DNA of 64,000 bases from Flavobacterium frigoritolerans (GCF_025847275.1 NZ_JAOZEV010000008.1:121679-185678); one strand, 5' to 3'; shown: positions 6,931 through 17,108, numbered from the stretch's first letter. The notes: generated from the sequence alone by a model not told the origin. A program made the numbers and translations.

Positions 6931-9918
6931 ATGAAAAAAGCCATATTACTACTCTTTTTGAGCACTTTTTTAACAAAAATACACGCCCAGGATTATTTTC
7001 CTAATAATGAAAGTATTCACAATAAAAACAATAATTATACCGTTTTTACTAATGCAACTATTTATGTAACTCCTACACAAAAAATAGAAAAAGGCACCTT
7101 ACTTATTCAAGATGGAAAAGTAGTTGGTGCAGGAAATAATATCGCTATTCCCAAAAATAGCGTCACAATTAATTTGGAAGGAAAAACAATTTACCCTTCA
7201 TTTATAGATATTTACACCTCATTTGGAGTAGAAAAACCAAAAGGTTATTCTGGAGGGCGCAACCCATTATACGATACTAAAAGAGCTGGATATTATTGGA
7301 ATGAAAGTATTCGTTCTGAAGTAAACGCATACGAAAGCTTTAAATACGACCAACCTAAAGCCGAAGAATTATTAAAAGCAGGTTTTGGAGTAGTTGGAAC
7401 TCATATCCCTGACGGAGTTGCTCGTGGAACTGGTGTATTAATAGCATTAAATAATAGTGAGAATAGTACAAGAATACTGTCTAACAAAGCAACCAATCAT
7501 TTTGGATTTACACGAAGTGTAGCAACTAACCAAGCGTATCCAAGTTCTTTAATGGGTATGATGGCATTGCTTCGCCAAATGTATTTGGATTTAGACTGGT
7601 ATAAAAAAGGCAATTCGACTACCAAAGATCTATCATTAGAAGCCTTGGCTAGTAACGAAAAACTGGCACAAATATTTACTACAGAAGACAAATTAAACAG
7701 CTTAAGAGCTGCCAAAATAGCTAAAGAATTTGGATTAAATTTTATCTTAAAAGGATCAGGAAATGAATTTGAAAGAATTGAAGAAATAAAAAAGACAAAT
7801 TCTCAATTTATTATCCCGATAAATTTCCCAGAAGCATATGATGTTTCTAATCCTTATCAATCCAATCAATTAGAATTAGCCGACCTACGTTTTTGGAATC
7901 AAGCCCCAACTAATCTAAAAGTTCTTTCTGACAATGGGATTGTTTTTGCTTTGACAACTGACAAGTTAAAAAAAACAGAAGATTTTAGAACCAATTTGAT
8001 AAAAGCTATTAAATATGGTTTTGACAAAACAAAAGCACTTGAAGCCTTAACAACTGTACCTGCTGCTATATTAGGAAAAAGTAATGAAATAGGAAGTTTA
8101 AAAAATGGTAGTTATGCAAACTTCGTAATTACTTCAGGAGAAATATTTGATGAAAAAACCGTTTTATATGAAAACTGGGTTCAAGGAAGTAAATATGTTG
8201 TTACTGATGTTAATACAAAAGACATCCGTGGTAATTATGATTTAACAATTGATACAACTACTTATAAATGGAAAATCGATGGTACAATTACTGCCCCAAA
8301 ATCAGAAGTTACAACAGCTGACGCTAAAAAAGCAACGACTACATTTTCAGTTTCAAACAATTGGGTTTCATTACTAATTAAATCCAAAGATTCTACTAAA
8401 GCTGACTATACTCGCTTAACAGGACTTATAGAAAACATACAAAAACTTTCTGGAAAAGCAGTTTTACCTAATGGAAATGAAACTCAATGGACTGCAATAA
8501 AAACAGCTCCTTTTGTAATGGAAAAAGACTCTGCTAACACAGAAAAATTAAACCCTATAATGCCAGTTACTTTCCCAAACATAGCTTTTGGTAACTCAAA
8601 AAAATTAACAGCACAAACTATATTATTTAAAAATGCCACTGTTTGGACTAATGAAAAAGAAGGAATTCTTGAAGAAACTGATGTCTTAATCAAAAATGGA
8701 AAAATAGCTGCTGTAGGGAAAAATTTATCCGATGCATCAGCAACAGTTATTGATGCAAAAGGAAAACACCTTACGAGTGGTATTATTGACGAACACTCAC
8801 ACATTGCAATATCAAATGGGGTAAATGAAATGGGACACAACTCAACAGCAGAAGTAACTATTGAAGATGTTGTAAACTCAGAAGACATTAATATTTATAG
8901 AGATTTGGCTGGTGGAGTTACAATTTCTCAATTACTACATGGATCTGCCAACCCAATTGGTGGCCGTTCAGCAATTGTAAAATGGAAATGGGGACAACCT
9001 GCAGAAGAAATGCTATATAAAAATCAGCCTAAATTTATCAAATTTGCACTGGGTGAAAACGTAAAACAATCTAATTGGGGAATTACAAATCCTACACGTT
9101 TCCCTCAAACAAGAATGGGAGTTGAACAAGTTTTTACTGATTATTTTCAACGCGCAAAAGAGTATGATGCCACTTGGAAAAAATACAATTCGGGTTCTAA
9201 AAAAGGAAAAGCACCTAGAGTAGATTTAGAATTACAAACTATTGCCGAAATCATAAACAAAGAGCGCTTTATTACTTGTCACTCTTATATAGAATCGGAG
9301 ATTTTAATGTTAATGAATGTTACTGAAAAATTCAATTTTAAAGTAAACACTTTTACCCATATTCTAGAAGGATATAAAGTAGCCGATAAAATGAAAGAAC
9401 ACGGAGTTGGAGCTTCAACTTTTTCTGATTGGTGGGCATATAAATTTGAAGTAAATGATGCTATCCCATTTAATGGACCAATTATGCACAATGAAGGAAT
9501 TGTAGTTGCCTATAACTCTGATGATGCCGAGATGTCCAGAAGATTAAATCAAGAAGCTGCCAAAGCAGTAAAATATGGTAATGTATCTGAAGAAGAAGCT
9601 TGGAAATTTGTCACTCTGAATCCTGCAAAATTATTACATATTGATGATAAAGTAGGTAGTTTAAAAATAGGAAAAGATGCAGATGTTGTGTTATGGAATA
9701 CTAATCCATTATCTATTTATGCTAAAGCCGAAAAAACAATTATTGAAGGTGTTGTATATTATGATGTTCTAAAAGAAACAGAACAAGAGCTTGCTATAAC
9801 CAAAGAAAGAAGTGAGCTAATAGGTCAATTGCTACAAGAAAAAAACAAAGGAGCAGCTACTCAGCAACCAAAAAAGAAAGAGAAAAAAGAATATCACTGT
9901 GATACTTTAGAACAATAA
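6931..9918 (+). CDS. Exported bidomain amidohydrolase (one half degenerate)
   Basis: This 995-aa protein has a signal peptide (MKKAILLLFLSTFLTKIHAQ). Two amidohydrolase-like halves follow. The N-terminal half (~35-440) has the β-sandwich start (NATIYVTPTQKIEKGTLLI) and YPSFIDIYTSFG where active enzymes have PGxIDxHxH, so the metal-binding HxH is missing. The C-terminal half (~560-970) is intact-looking: IDEHSHIAIS (~620), CHSYIES (~784), THILEG (~810) and YNSDDAEMSRR (~862), supplying the metal His and Asp ligands. Substrate unknown; imidazolonepropionase/prolidase-like hydrolases are the nearest types. The next gene is 35 bp downstream in the same direction and is related, so an operon and a complex are likely. 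Confidence 0.85.
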   Translation: MKKAILLLFLSTFLTKIHAQDYFPNNESIHNKNNNYTVFTNATIYVTPTQKIEKGTLLIQDGKVVGAGNNIAIPKNSVTINLEGKTIYPSFIDIYTSFGVEKPKGYSGGRNPLYDTKRAGYYWNESIRSEVNAYESFKYDQPKAEELLKAGFGVVGTHIPDGVARGTGVLIALNNSENSTRILSNKATNHFGFTRSVATNQAYPSSLMGMMALLRQMYLDLDWYKKGNSTTKDLSLEALASNEKLAQIFTTEDKLNSLRAAKIAKEFGLNFILKGSGNEFERIEEIKKTNSQFIIPINFPEAYDVSNPYQSNQLELADLRFWNQAPTNLKVLSDNGIVFALTTDKLKKTEDFRTNLIKAIKYGFDKTKALEALTTVPAAILGKSNEIGSLKNGSYANFVITSGEIFDEKTVLYENWVQGSKYVVTDVNTKDIRGNYDLTIDTTTYKWKIDGTITAPKSEVTTADAKKATTTFSVSNNWVSLLIKSKDSTKADYTRLTGLIENIQKLSGKAVLPNGNETQWTAIKTAPFVMEKDSANTEKLNPIMPVTFPNIAFGNSKKLTAQTILFKNATVWTNEKEGILEETDVLIKNGKIAAVGKNLSDASATVIDAKGKHLTSGIIDEHSHIAISNGVNEMGHNSTAEVTIEDVVNSEDINIYRDLAGGVTISQLLHGSANPIGGRSAIVKWKWGQPAEEMLYKNQPKFIKFALGENVKQSNWGITNPTRFPQTRMGVEQVFTDYFQRAKEYDATWKKYNSGSKKGKAPRVDLELQTIAEIINKERFITCHSYIESEILMLMNVTEKFNFKVNTFTHILEGYKVADKMKEHGVGASTFSDWWAYKFEVNDAIPFNGPIMHNEGIVVAYNSDDAEMSRRLNQEAAKAVKYGNVSEEEAWKFVTLNPAKLLHIDDKVGSLKIGKDADVVLWNTNPLSIYAKAEKTIIEGVVYYDVLKETEQELAITKERSELIGQLLQEKNKGAATQQPKKKEKKEYHCDTLEQ

Positions 9919-9953
9919 AAACGAAAGATTCACAAATAGAAAAATAGAGAACT

Positions 9954-11261
9954 ATGACAAGTAAAAACATATATATTTTACTATTGGCATTTTGCATGCC
10001 AATATATATAAAAGCACAGCAAACGCCAGCTCCAAAACAAACAAAATCAGTTTTAATACTAAATGCTACTGCACATTTAGGCAATGGAACTGTGATAGAA
10101 AATAGTGCTATCGGGTTTAAAGATGGAAAAATAACATTGGTAGCTGATGCCAGAACAATCAGACTAGCTGCAGATGCATACGACACTACAATTGAAGCTA
10201 GCGGTAAACATGTATATCCAGGATTTATTGCTCCAAATTCCACGTTAGGACTTGTAGAAATTGATGCTGTAAAATCATCTAATGATGATGAGGAAATTGG
10301 AAGTTTTAATCCTAATGTAAGAAGTATTATTGCTTATAATTCTGAATCTAAGGTAATAGAAACCGTTCGTCCAAACGGAATTTTAATAGCACAAATCACG
10401 CCTCGTGGCGGAAGAGTTTCTGGAACTTCATCAATAGTACAATTAGATGCATGGAGTTGGCAAGATGCCGTACTTAAAGAAAATGACGGGATTCATCTTA
10501 ATTTCCCTCCTAGCTTTAAAAAAAGTGGTTCTTGGTTTGAGCCAGGTCCTATTGAAGCCAACAAAGATTATGTACCCCAAATTGAAGAAATCAATGCTTT
10601 TTTAATTAATTCTAAAGCCTATTTCGGGGACGCTCCAAAAGAAAGAAACTTGATTTTTGAATCAACAAAAGGGCTTTTTGATGGAACTCAAACTTTGTTC
10701 ATCCATGCCGATGGAGAAAAACAAATCATTGATGCTATAAAATTAACTCAGGATAATGGAATCAAAAAAGTAGTTATCGTAGGTGGTTTTGAAGCTTATA
10801 AAACTGCTGATTTATTACAAAAAAACAATATCGGAGTATTACTAAAACGTGTTCATGATATGCCACAAAGTGATGATCAAGATGTTAATTTACCTTATAA
10901 GATGGCGAAAATATTAACCGACAAAGGTATTTTAGTTGGTTTAGAAAATAGTGGCGACAATGAACGTATGAATACTCGAAACTTAGCATTTTTGGCTGGA
11001 ACATGTGCAGCTTATGGTTTAGACAAAGAACAAGCATTACAATTAATAACATCTAATACCGCTAAACTATTAAGTATAGATGAACTTTGCGGAACTCTAG
11101 AAACAGGAAAAGACGCTACTTTATTTATATCCGAAGGTGATGCACTCGATATGAGAACCAACAAACTTACTAATGCTTTTATACAAGGTAGAATGATTAG
11201 TCTGGAAACACATCAAACTAAATTAAATAAAAAATACAAAGAGAAATACAATCAGAAATAA
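9954..11261 (+). CDS. Exported amidohydrolase-fold protein lacking the HxH metal motif
   Basis: This 435-aa protein has a signal peptide ending at IYIKAQQ. It has amidohydrolase features at both ends: VLILNATAHLGNG and YPGFIAPNSTLG at the start, and LITSNTAKLLSIDELCGTLETGKDATLFI at the end. The position of the HxH motif reads APNSTLG, so zinc ligands are missing. The protein resembles the degenerate N-terminal half of the gene just upstream and probably forms a structural or regulatory partner of it. Whether it has any catalytic activity cannot be told from sequence. Confidence 0.8.
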   Translation: MTSKNIYILLLAFCMPIYIKAQQTPAPKQTKSVLILNATAHLGNGTVIENSAIGFKDGKITLVADARTIRLAADAYDTTIEASGKHVYPGFIAPNSTLGLVEIDAVKSSNDDEEIGSFNPNVRSIIAYNSESKVIETVRPNGILIAQITPRGGRVSGTSSIVQLDAWSWQDAVLKENDGIHLNFPPSFKKSGSWFEPGPIEANKDYVPQIEEINAFLINSKAYFGDAPKERNLIFESTKGLFDGTQTLFIHADGEKQIIDAIKLTQDNGIKKVVIVGGFEAYKTADLLQKNNIGVLLKRVHDMPQSDDQDVNLPYKMAKILTDKGILVGLENSGDNERMNTRNLAFLAGTCAAYGLDKEQALQLITSNTAKLLSIDELCGTLETGKDATLFISEGDALDMRTNKLTNAFIQGRMISLETHQTKLNKKYKEKYNQK

Positions 11262-11295
11262 ACGCTATTAATAATAGCCTGTTGGGTATAATTTA

Positions 11296-11400
11296 TGTTT
11301 TTTTAGAAACATAGAAACATAGCTAGTAGCTCTGTATTTTTAAATAAGTGAAACGTCTTTTTTTAGAATAAAAACTCTATGTTTCTATGTGTTAAAATCA
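11296..11400. repeat. Interspersed palindromic repeat, copy 1
   Basis: The two ends are inverted copies: TAGAAACATAGAAACATAG on the left and CTATGTTTCTATGTGTT on the right. The interior carries ATAAGTGAAACG and a T-run. A diverged second copy with the same order of blocks lies at about 16,950-17,096. Both are intergenic and behave like a non-coding repeat family, MITE-like or REP-like. No transposase is nearby. Confidence 0.6.
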
Positions 11401-11445
11401 TATCTAATTCTTAATTAATAGTTATAAACCATTTATAACAAAGTC

Positions 11446-11482
11446 AAAAGACCTAAATGAGCAATTCATTTAGGTCTTTTTT
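11446..11482 (+). terminator. Intrinsic terminator
   Basis: The stem AGACCTAAATGA / TCATTTAGGTCT has a short loop (gcaat) and a downstream T-run. It lies 190 bp beyond the amidohydrolase pair and presumably ends that transcript or insulates amt. Confidence 0.85.
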
Positions 11483-11763
11483 ATTTAAATACATTTTATA
11501 AAATGCTTAAATCCTACATTCAAACTAATTACTCTTCCCATCATAAAACAAAACTGACAATTTTAATTAAAACACAAACTATAAACTCATCTTTCATAGA
11601 GTCAGATATTCGTAAAACTCAATTTAGGCATAATTTTTAATTACTACCGTCAAAATTAAGGGGGTCAAAATGAAAATTTAATAAAAATAAAACACTAAGT
11701 ATCGTTTTTTAAAGGGGTATTAAATCATTTTATACTTTTATTAAAATTTAAAACTAACCAACT

Positions 11764-13080
11764 ATGCGAAAAATTATTTTAACTGTGATTCTTATCACGA
11801 TTTTGGTATTAACCTTTCTCTCTAATTTTATCTTGTCCGATAACCCAATTCCTGCCGAAACTGTTAAGTTTGATACTGGCGATACTGCTTGGATGATTGT
11901 TGCAACAGCATTTGTATTATTAATGACTCCAGGATTAGGTTTTTTTTACGGAGGTATGGTAGGCAAGAAAAACGTAATTAGTACCATGCTTCAAAGTTTT
12001 ATGGCAATGGTAATTGTAACAATATTATGGGTCGTTATTGCATTTGGATTAGCATTTGGCCCATCAATAGGTGGAATTATAGGCAATCCAACTTCTAATT
12101 TATTTTTTCAAGGCGTAGGCACTAATACTGCATGGAGTCTTGCTCCTACTATTCCGTTTATGTTATTTGCATTATTCCAAGCCAAATTTGCCATTATAAC
12201 CCCAGCTTTAATAACAGGAGCATTTGCAGAGCGCGTTCGTTTTTGGGCTTATTTATTATTCATGGTTTTATTCATATTATTTATATACTCTCCTTTGGCA
12301 CACATGACATGGCATCCAAAAGGCATTTTCTTTAAAATGGGCGTACTTGATTTTGCTGGAGGAACAGTTGTACATATGAGTGCAGGTTGGGCTGCATTAG
12401 CCGGAGCCATATTTTTAGGAAAAAGAAAAGTTCAAAAAATAAATCCTGCTCGTATTACTTATGTTTTACTAGGAACAGCATTATTGTGGTTTGGTTGGTT
12501 TGGGTTTAATGCTGGTTCAGCTTTAGGAGCAAATGGTTTAGCCGTACAAGCCTTAGGAACAACTACAGTTGCAGCCGCAGCCGCAGCAATGGCTTGGGTA
12601 TTTCTAGATAAAATTTTAGGACATAAATTATCGGCACTCGGAGCTTGTATTGGAGCTGTTGTAGGGCTCGTAGCTATTACTCCTGCAGCAGGTTTTGTAA
12701 GCATACCACACGCAATCTTTATTGGAGCATTTGCTGCTATTGTAAGTAATCTTGTCGTAGGCAAATTCCCTAAAGGAAAAATCGATGATGCGCTAGATGT
12801 TTTTGCTTGTCACGGCGTTGGTGGTATGGTAGGAATGGTATTAACTGGCGTTTTTGCTTCTAAAGCTATTAACCCAGCTGTTGGAGATAATCAGGGGCTT
12901 ATTTTTGGGAGCACAACATTATTCACAAACCAATTAATAGCAATGGTTATTGTATCAGTTTTTGCTTTTGTAGGCTCTTATATTCTTTTCTTTATTGTAA
13001 ATAAAATTACGCCGCTAAGAGTAACAGAAGAAAAAGAAGAACTAGGTTTGGATATTTCTCAACACGGAGAATTTTTATAA
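11764..13080 (+). CDS. amt: Ammonium transporter (Amt/MEP/Rh family)
   Basis: This 438-aa membrane protein has eleven or so transmembrane helices and imports ammonium across the inner membrane. Family marks are MTPGLGFFYGGMV (~56-68), FAGGTVVHMSAGWAALAGA (~195-213, with the first pore His) and DVFACHGVGGMVG (~341-353, with the second pore His). The conserved C-terminal tail GLDISQHGE is present. The N-terminal hydrophobic segment is consistent with a cleaved signal, as in many bacterial Amts. No glnK/PII gene lies beside it, unlike most amtB loci. The ~500-bp upstream gap holds a terminator and a repeat. Confidence 0.95.
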   Translation: MRKIILTVILITILVLTFLSNFILSDNPIPAETVKFDTGDTAWMIVATAFVLLMTPGLGFFYGGMVGKKNVISTMLQSFMAMVIVTILWVVIAFGLAFGPSIGGIIGNPTSNLFFQGVGTNTAWSLAPTIPFMLFALFQAKFAIITPALITGAFAERVRFWAYLLFMVLFILFIYSPLAHMTWHPKGIFFKMGVLDFAGGTVVHMSAGWAALAGAIFLGKRKVQKINPARITYVLLGTALLWFGWFGFNAGSALGANGLAVQALGTTTVAAAAAAMAWVFLDKILGHKLSALGACIGAVVGLVAITPAAGFVSIPHAIFIGAFAAIVSNLVVGKFPKGKIDDALDVFACHGVGGMVGMVLTGVFASKAINPAVGDNQGLIFGSTTLFTNQLIAMVIVSVFAFVGSYILFFIVNKITPLRVTEEKEELGLDISQHGEFL

Positions 13081-13106
13081 AACTAATTTTCAATAACTTA
13101 CTCAAA

Positions 13107-13146
13107 CAAAAAAGCACTCTAAATTTATATCTAGAGTGCTTTTTTA
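13107..13146. terminator. Bidirectional intrinsic terminator
   Basis: The stem AAAGCACTCTA / TAGAGTGCTTT with flanking A- and T-runs ends amt on the plus strand and, from the other side, the tilS-dsbD operon. Confidence 0.9.
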
Positions 13147-13168
13147 CTTAAATTAATATTACCTTTTT

Positions 13169-13396
13169 CTAAATAGAAAATGAATTTATAAAAGAGAAAA
13201 AATAACCTATACTAAAAATCATCAGAAGAAAAATAACTAAAAAAGCTCTAACTTTTAAAATTGTTCTATTGGATTTAGTTAATCCCCATTTTTCTTCTTC
13301 AACTTTTAAATTATCTTTATGAGTTAGATAAAATAAGAATGCAGCTAATGCAAATGCACCACTAATTATCAAATCTAAAAAATCAAGAAACTTCAC
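13169..13396 (-). CDS. Small two-helix membrane protein, unknown function
   Basis: This 75-aa protein has two transmembrane helices (IISGAFALAAFLFYL at ~9-24 and FLVIFLLMIFSIGYFFSF at ~52-69) joined by a charged loop (HKDNLKVEEEKWG). It starts 3 bp after the dsbD stop, so it is very likely co-transcribed and translationally coupled with it. I do not recognise the family. Its position suggests a link with envelope redox or with dsbD expression, but nothing in the sequence proves it. Confidence 0.7.
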   Translation of the reverse strand: MKFLDFLDLIISGAFALAAFLFYLTHKDNLKVEEEKWGLTKSNRTILKVRAFLVIFLLMIFSIGYFFSFINSFSI

Positions 13397-13399
13397 TTA

Positions 13400-15505
13400 T
13401 TATTTAAACTTTGAAATTCCTTCTTTTAACCATTTCAAATATTCGTCTGCTCCAACATAACTAATTGTTGGCTTAGAACTATTTAAATTCTTACCTTCTA
13501 AATCAGTTATGATATACAAAGGTTGTGTATTGGTTTTATATTTAGAGATCATAAAATCTGTCCATTTATCACCTACCGTAATAATCTTATCCCCTGTAGC
13601 AGTTACGTATTGCTCGTCTGCAGGCAATTTGCGTTTATCATCAACATATAAAGAAATAAGCACTACATCATTTTTTAGGATCGGTAAGATTCTTTCGTCA
13701 GACCAAACATTGTTTTCCATCTTTCTACAATTCACACAAGCATAACCTGTAAAATCGAGCATGATTGGTTTATTGATTGATTTAGCAAAAGCTACTCCAT
13801 CTTCATAATCATGAAAAACCATGATTCCGTGCGGTCCTAATTCAGCCCCATCAGGCAATCCTTTTTCTGACCCAAGACCAGAATTACTTGACCCTCCTAC
13901 TCCAAACGGACTTTCGCTATATTGTGGTGGTGGTGGAAAAGCACTAATTAATTTTAAAGGTGCTCCCCAAAGTCCAGGAATTAAATATACCGTAAACACA
14001 AGTGTAAGCAAACCTAAGTACAAACGACCAACCGAAATATGTTGTAAAGGGCTATCGTGTGGCAATGTAATTTTACCGAATAAGTATAATGTTAAAGCTC
14101 CAAAAATAGCAATCCAAATGGCGATAAAAACTTCTCTTTCTAATAGGTGCAATTGTAAAACCAAATCGGCATTTGATAAAAATTTGAATGCCAAAGCCAA
14201 TTCCACGAATCCTAAAACAACTTTTACTGTATTTAACCATCCACCCGATTTAGGTAATGAATTTAACCATCCTGGGAACATTGCAAACAACATAAACGGT
14301 AAGGCTAAAGCCAATGAGAAACCAAACATCCCAACAATTGGAGCAATTCCACCGTTTGAAGCAGCTTCAACTAATAAAGTCCCAACAATTGGACCTGTAC
14401 AAGAAAATGACACAATTGCCAAAGCCAAAGCCATGAATAATATTCCGATTAATCCACCTCTATCTGCTTGTTGATCTGCTTTATTTGCCCATGAATTTGG
14501 CAACATAATTTCGAAAGCTCCCAAAAATGAAGTTGCAAAAATGATTAATATAACAAAGAATATTAAGTTAAACCAAACATCCGTAGATAGCGCATTCAAT
14601 GCATCTGCACCAAATATTTTTGTAACAATAAGACCTAATATCACATAAATTGCAATGATTGAGAACCCATATATAATAGCATTTCTAATTCCTTTTGCTC
14701 TGCTTTTACTTTGTTTTGTAAAAAAACTAACCGTCATAGGAATCATTGGGAACACACATGGTGTAAGCAATGCTGCGAAACCAGATAAAAATGCAATAAA
14801 GAAAATAGACCACAAACTTCTTTGTGGAGCAGATTCCGGCATATCTTTATCAGCTGTAGCTAAATCTGAATCCGTTTTTTTTACTTGAATTATTTCCGAA
14901 GCAGGTACTGTACTAGAAGTATCAACCGCCAGAGCATCTACAGGATCTGTCACAACCTCATCTGCTTTTACAATAGCTGCTGCTGCAACATCGGCATTCA
15001 TTTTAAAATTAGCTGGAAGTGCTATAGAAAACTTCTTATTTAAATTGATACATACCTCTTTACAAATCTGAAAGTCAAATTCGACTTCGATTGTTTTTAC
15101 ACTAGCATTTGTAATAGTAATCTCTTGCTCGATATGTGCTTTCCCTTCAAAGAAAGTTTCATTAACACCAAATATGTCATTAAATGCCGTTCTCGTTTTT
15201 CCTTCTTTGGCTTTACCAACCAAATTATAATTCCCTTTTTGATTTTTAAAAGAAATTTCTAATGGTAGCGGTCCACCATCCGGGGTAAATTGAGAATATA
15301 TATGCCAATCTTTCTCAATAACTCCATCAAAAATTAATACAAAATTGTTTCCTGATTTCTTTTCGATTTTAGAGGTCCATTTTACTGGTTCTAAGATTTG
15401 TGCATTTCCTTTTGCAAAAGCAAAAAAGAAAAACAACAAAAACAGAATCGAATTATTCCAGATTTTTTTTGATAGTAAAGCTTGGGGGTAATAGTTTGAT
15501 TTCAT
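13400..15505 (-). CDS. dsbD: Thiol:disulfide interchange protein DsbD
   Basis: This 701-aa protein transfers electrons from cytoplasmic thioredoxin to the periplasm. Its order is signal peptide; nDsbD-like domain (~35-180) with an ICKEVC cysteine pair; eight-helix membrane domain (~230-520) with ALLTPCVFPMIPM and VSFSCTGPIVG, whose two cysteines form the transmembrane redox pair; then a C-terminal thioredoxin domain with YACVNCRKME (~590). A Pro/Gly-rich linker (FPPPPQYSESPFG) joins the last two. All six expected cysteines appear to be present. The gene overlaps the tilS stop by one base (TAATG), so the two are coupled. Confidence 0.93.
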   Translation of the reverse strand: MKSNYYPQALLSKKIWNNSILFLLFFFFAFAKGNAQILEPVKWTSKIEKKSGNNFVLIFDGVIEKDWHIYSQFTPDGGPLPLEISFKNQKGNYNLVGKAKEGKTRTAFNDIFGVNETFFEGKAHIEQEITITNASVKTIEVEFDFQICKEVCINLNKKFSIALPANFKMNADVAAAAIVKADEVVTDPVDALAVDTSSTVPASEIIQVKKTDSDLATADKDMPESAPQRSLWSIFFIAFLSGFAALLTPCVFPMIPMTVSFFTKQSKSRAKGIRNAIIYGFSIIAIYVILGLIVTKIFGADALNALSTDVWFNLIFFVILIIFATSFLGAFEIMLPNSWANKADQQADRGGLIGILFMALALAIVSFSCTGPIVGTLLVEAASNGGIAPIVGMFGFSLALALPFMLFAMFPGWLNSLPKSGGWLNTVKVVLGFVELALAFKFLSNADLVLQLHLLEREVFIAIWIAIFGALTLYLFGKITLPHDSPLQHISVGRLYLGLLTLVFTVYLIPGLWGAPLKLISAFPPPPQYSESPFGVGGSSNSGLGSEKGLPDGAELGPHGIMVFHDYEDGVAFAKSINKPIMLDFTGYACVNCRKMENNVWSDERILPILKNDVVLISLYVDDKRKLPADEQYVTATGDKIITVGDKWTDFMISKYKTNTQPLYIITDLEGKNLNSSKPTISYVGADEYLKWLKEGISKFK

Positions 15506-16812
15506 TATTGTAATTCTATTTTAAGTATCTTGTTTGTAGTATTTTCTATTTTAAAACGCTCATCTTGTCTGATTCCTACAACCCAAACAATTTGATTATC
15601 CGAACACAAAATCCATGTGTTTTCTTTTTCAATCAAGGATAATTTTTCATCTTTAAAAAGTTTACTTACTTTTTTAGATTTTCCATTCATTCCAAACGGA
15701 TGAAAAACATCACCTTCATTCCATTTACGTAAAACTAAAGGAAACTGGATTTTTTCGACGTCCACAAATATAGCTTTATTTGAATCTATTGTTATGTGAC
15801 CTACGTTACAGAGTTTCAATTTTAAGGGAAAATTAACTTCTTTGTCATTAATTTCTATATAAAATTCTTCTTGCTTTATTTCAGGAATTGGGCTTAAAAT
15901 TAATGTTGTCCTATCTTTTATCAATCTGAATTCTGGCGAAAAAACCTGCTTTCCTGACTGACTATCAACCAATTCATAAATATCATCCCAAGCCGAAAAT
16001 TCATATTCTTTAAGCCATTGATATAAATACGATTTATAATTTGTTAAGCGCTTTAATTGATCTAAATCGAAATGAATTTCATCATTAATTTCTTTTGCAA
16101 CTTGCTGATATACCATAATCGAAGCATCTTCGACCATAATTTGGGCTTCTTGCAAAAACTCCTGAGTCTTCTGAAAAGCAGTCAAAAAACCAGGATTTAT
16201 CTCCTTTAAAATCGGTACTAAATCGTGACGAATTTTATTTCGTAAATATTTATTAGATGCATTACTGCTATCCTCACGCCATTCGATAGCATTATCCTCG
16301 GCATATTGTTTTATTTCTTCTCTCGAAAATGGCAATAGTGGACGAATCAGTTTATCATTTTGCTCTGGAATTCCAATCAAACCTTCTAATCCTGTTCCTC
16401 GACTTAAATTAATTATAAATGTTTCTAGATTATCATCGGCATGATGTGCTGTTAAAATATAATCATACCCTTCTGTTTCTAGAAGCTCATAAAACCAATT
16501 GTATCGTAATTCTCGCGCAGCAACTTGAGTCGAAAGTTTGTAATCTTTGGCGAAAGCTTCAGTATCAAACTGTGTAATGAAAAATCGGCATTTTAAATTA
16601 TCTGCTGCAGTACTAACAAAATCCTGATCTCCAAAACTTTCTAAACCTCGCAACTGAAAATTACAATGCGCTATTGCAAAATCATACTCTAGCTGCGCAA
16701 ATAAATGAGCCATAACCATACTGTCCAGACCCCCGCTTGTAGCTAGTAGCAATTTCTTTTTTTTGAGAAAAGGAAATGTTTGAGTAATATGATTTTTAAA
16801 TTTTAGGAGCAT
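15505..16812 (-). CDS. tilS: tRNA(Ile)-lysidine synthetase TilS
   Basis: This 435-aa protein converts C34 of tRNA-Ile(CAU) to lysidine using ATP and lysine in the cytoplasm. The PP-loop ATP motif is LLATSGGLDSMVMAHL (~22-37). HCNFQLRGLES (~50-60) and TAHHADDNLETFIINLSRG (~120-138) are further signature motifs. The C-terminal TilS substrate-binding domain carries KWNEGDVFHPFGMNGKSKKV (~365-385). The length is typical. It is the first gene of a minus-strand operon with dsbD and the small membrane protein. Confidence 0.95.
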   Translation of the reverse strand: MLLKFKNHITQTFPFLKKKKLLLATSGGLDSMVMAHLFAQLEYDFAIAHCNFQLRGLESFGDQDFVSTAADNLKCRFFITQFDTEAFAKDYKLSTQVAARELRYNWFYELLETEGYDYILTAHHADDNLETFIINLSRGTGLEGLIGIPEQNDKLIRPLLPFSREEIKQYAEDNAIEWREDSSNASNKYLRNKIRHDLVPILKEINPGFLTAFQKTQEFLQEAQIMVEDASIMVYQQVAKEINDEIHFDLDQLKRLTNYKSYLYQWLKEYEFSAWDDIYELVDSQSGKQVFSPEFRLIKDRTTLILSPIPEIKQEEFYIEINDKEVNFPLKLKLCNVGHITIDSNKAIFVDVEKIQFPLVLRKWNEGDVFHPFGMNGKSKKVSKLFKDEKLSLIEKENTWILCSDNQIVWVVGIRQDERFKIENTTNKILKIELQ

Positions 16813-16949
16813 ATTTTAATTTACGTCTTTTGTTGTGATTTGGTTTTAAAAATCAATTGGTTAAAAATACAAAATAGATTTGTTTATTATTGTAAACTGT
16901 TGGGCGTAATTACTTTGTCTGTTCGCTTCACTCGGGTCTTAAAATTTCA

Positions 16950-17096
16950 TTTAACGTATAGAAACATAGATTCTATATGTAAAAAAGAATACAAAAAAAA
17001 TACATTTCTTTCATATGGCTAGCTATCTGCACTTAAAATAAGTGAAACGCCTTTTTAGAGAATACAAAACCTGTGTTTATATGCGTTAAAATTAAT
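16950..17096. repeat. Interspersed palindromic repeat, copy 2
   Basis: Blocks shared with 11,296-11,400 appear in the same order: TAGAAACATAG, then GGCTAGCTATCTG (similar to GCTAGTAGCTCTG), then AATAAGTGAAACG, a T-run, and finally TGTTTATATGCGTTAAAAT. The copy is longer and more diverged, with an extra A/T-rich insert near 16,980-17,010. It fills most of the gap between tilS and pabB and has no supported ORF. Confidence 0.55.
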
Positions 17097-17108
17097 TAAC
17101 CCAGCGGA

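Noticed and set aside
8484..8888. 134-aa minus-strand ORF
   Set aside because: Antisense to the intact amidohydrolase domain; no domain and no upstream signal.
13821..14474. 217-aa plus-strand ORF
   Set aside because: Antisense shadow of dsbD; Pro- and Asn-rich composition and no domain, while the minus-strand frame has all DsbD motifs.
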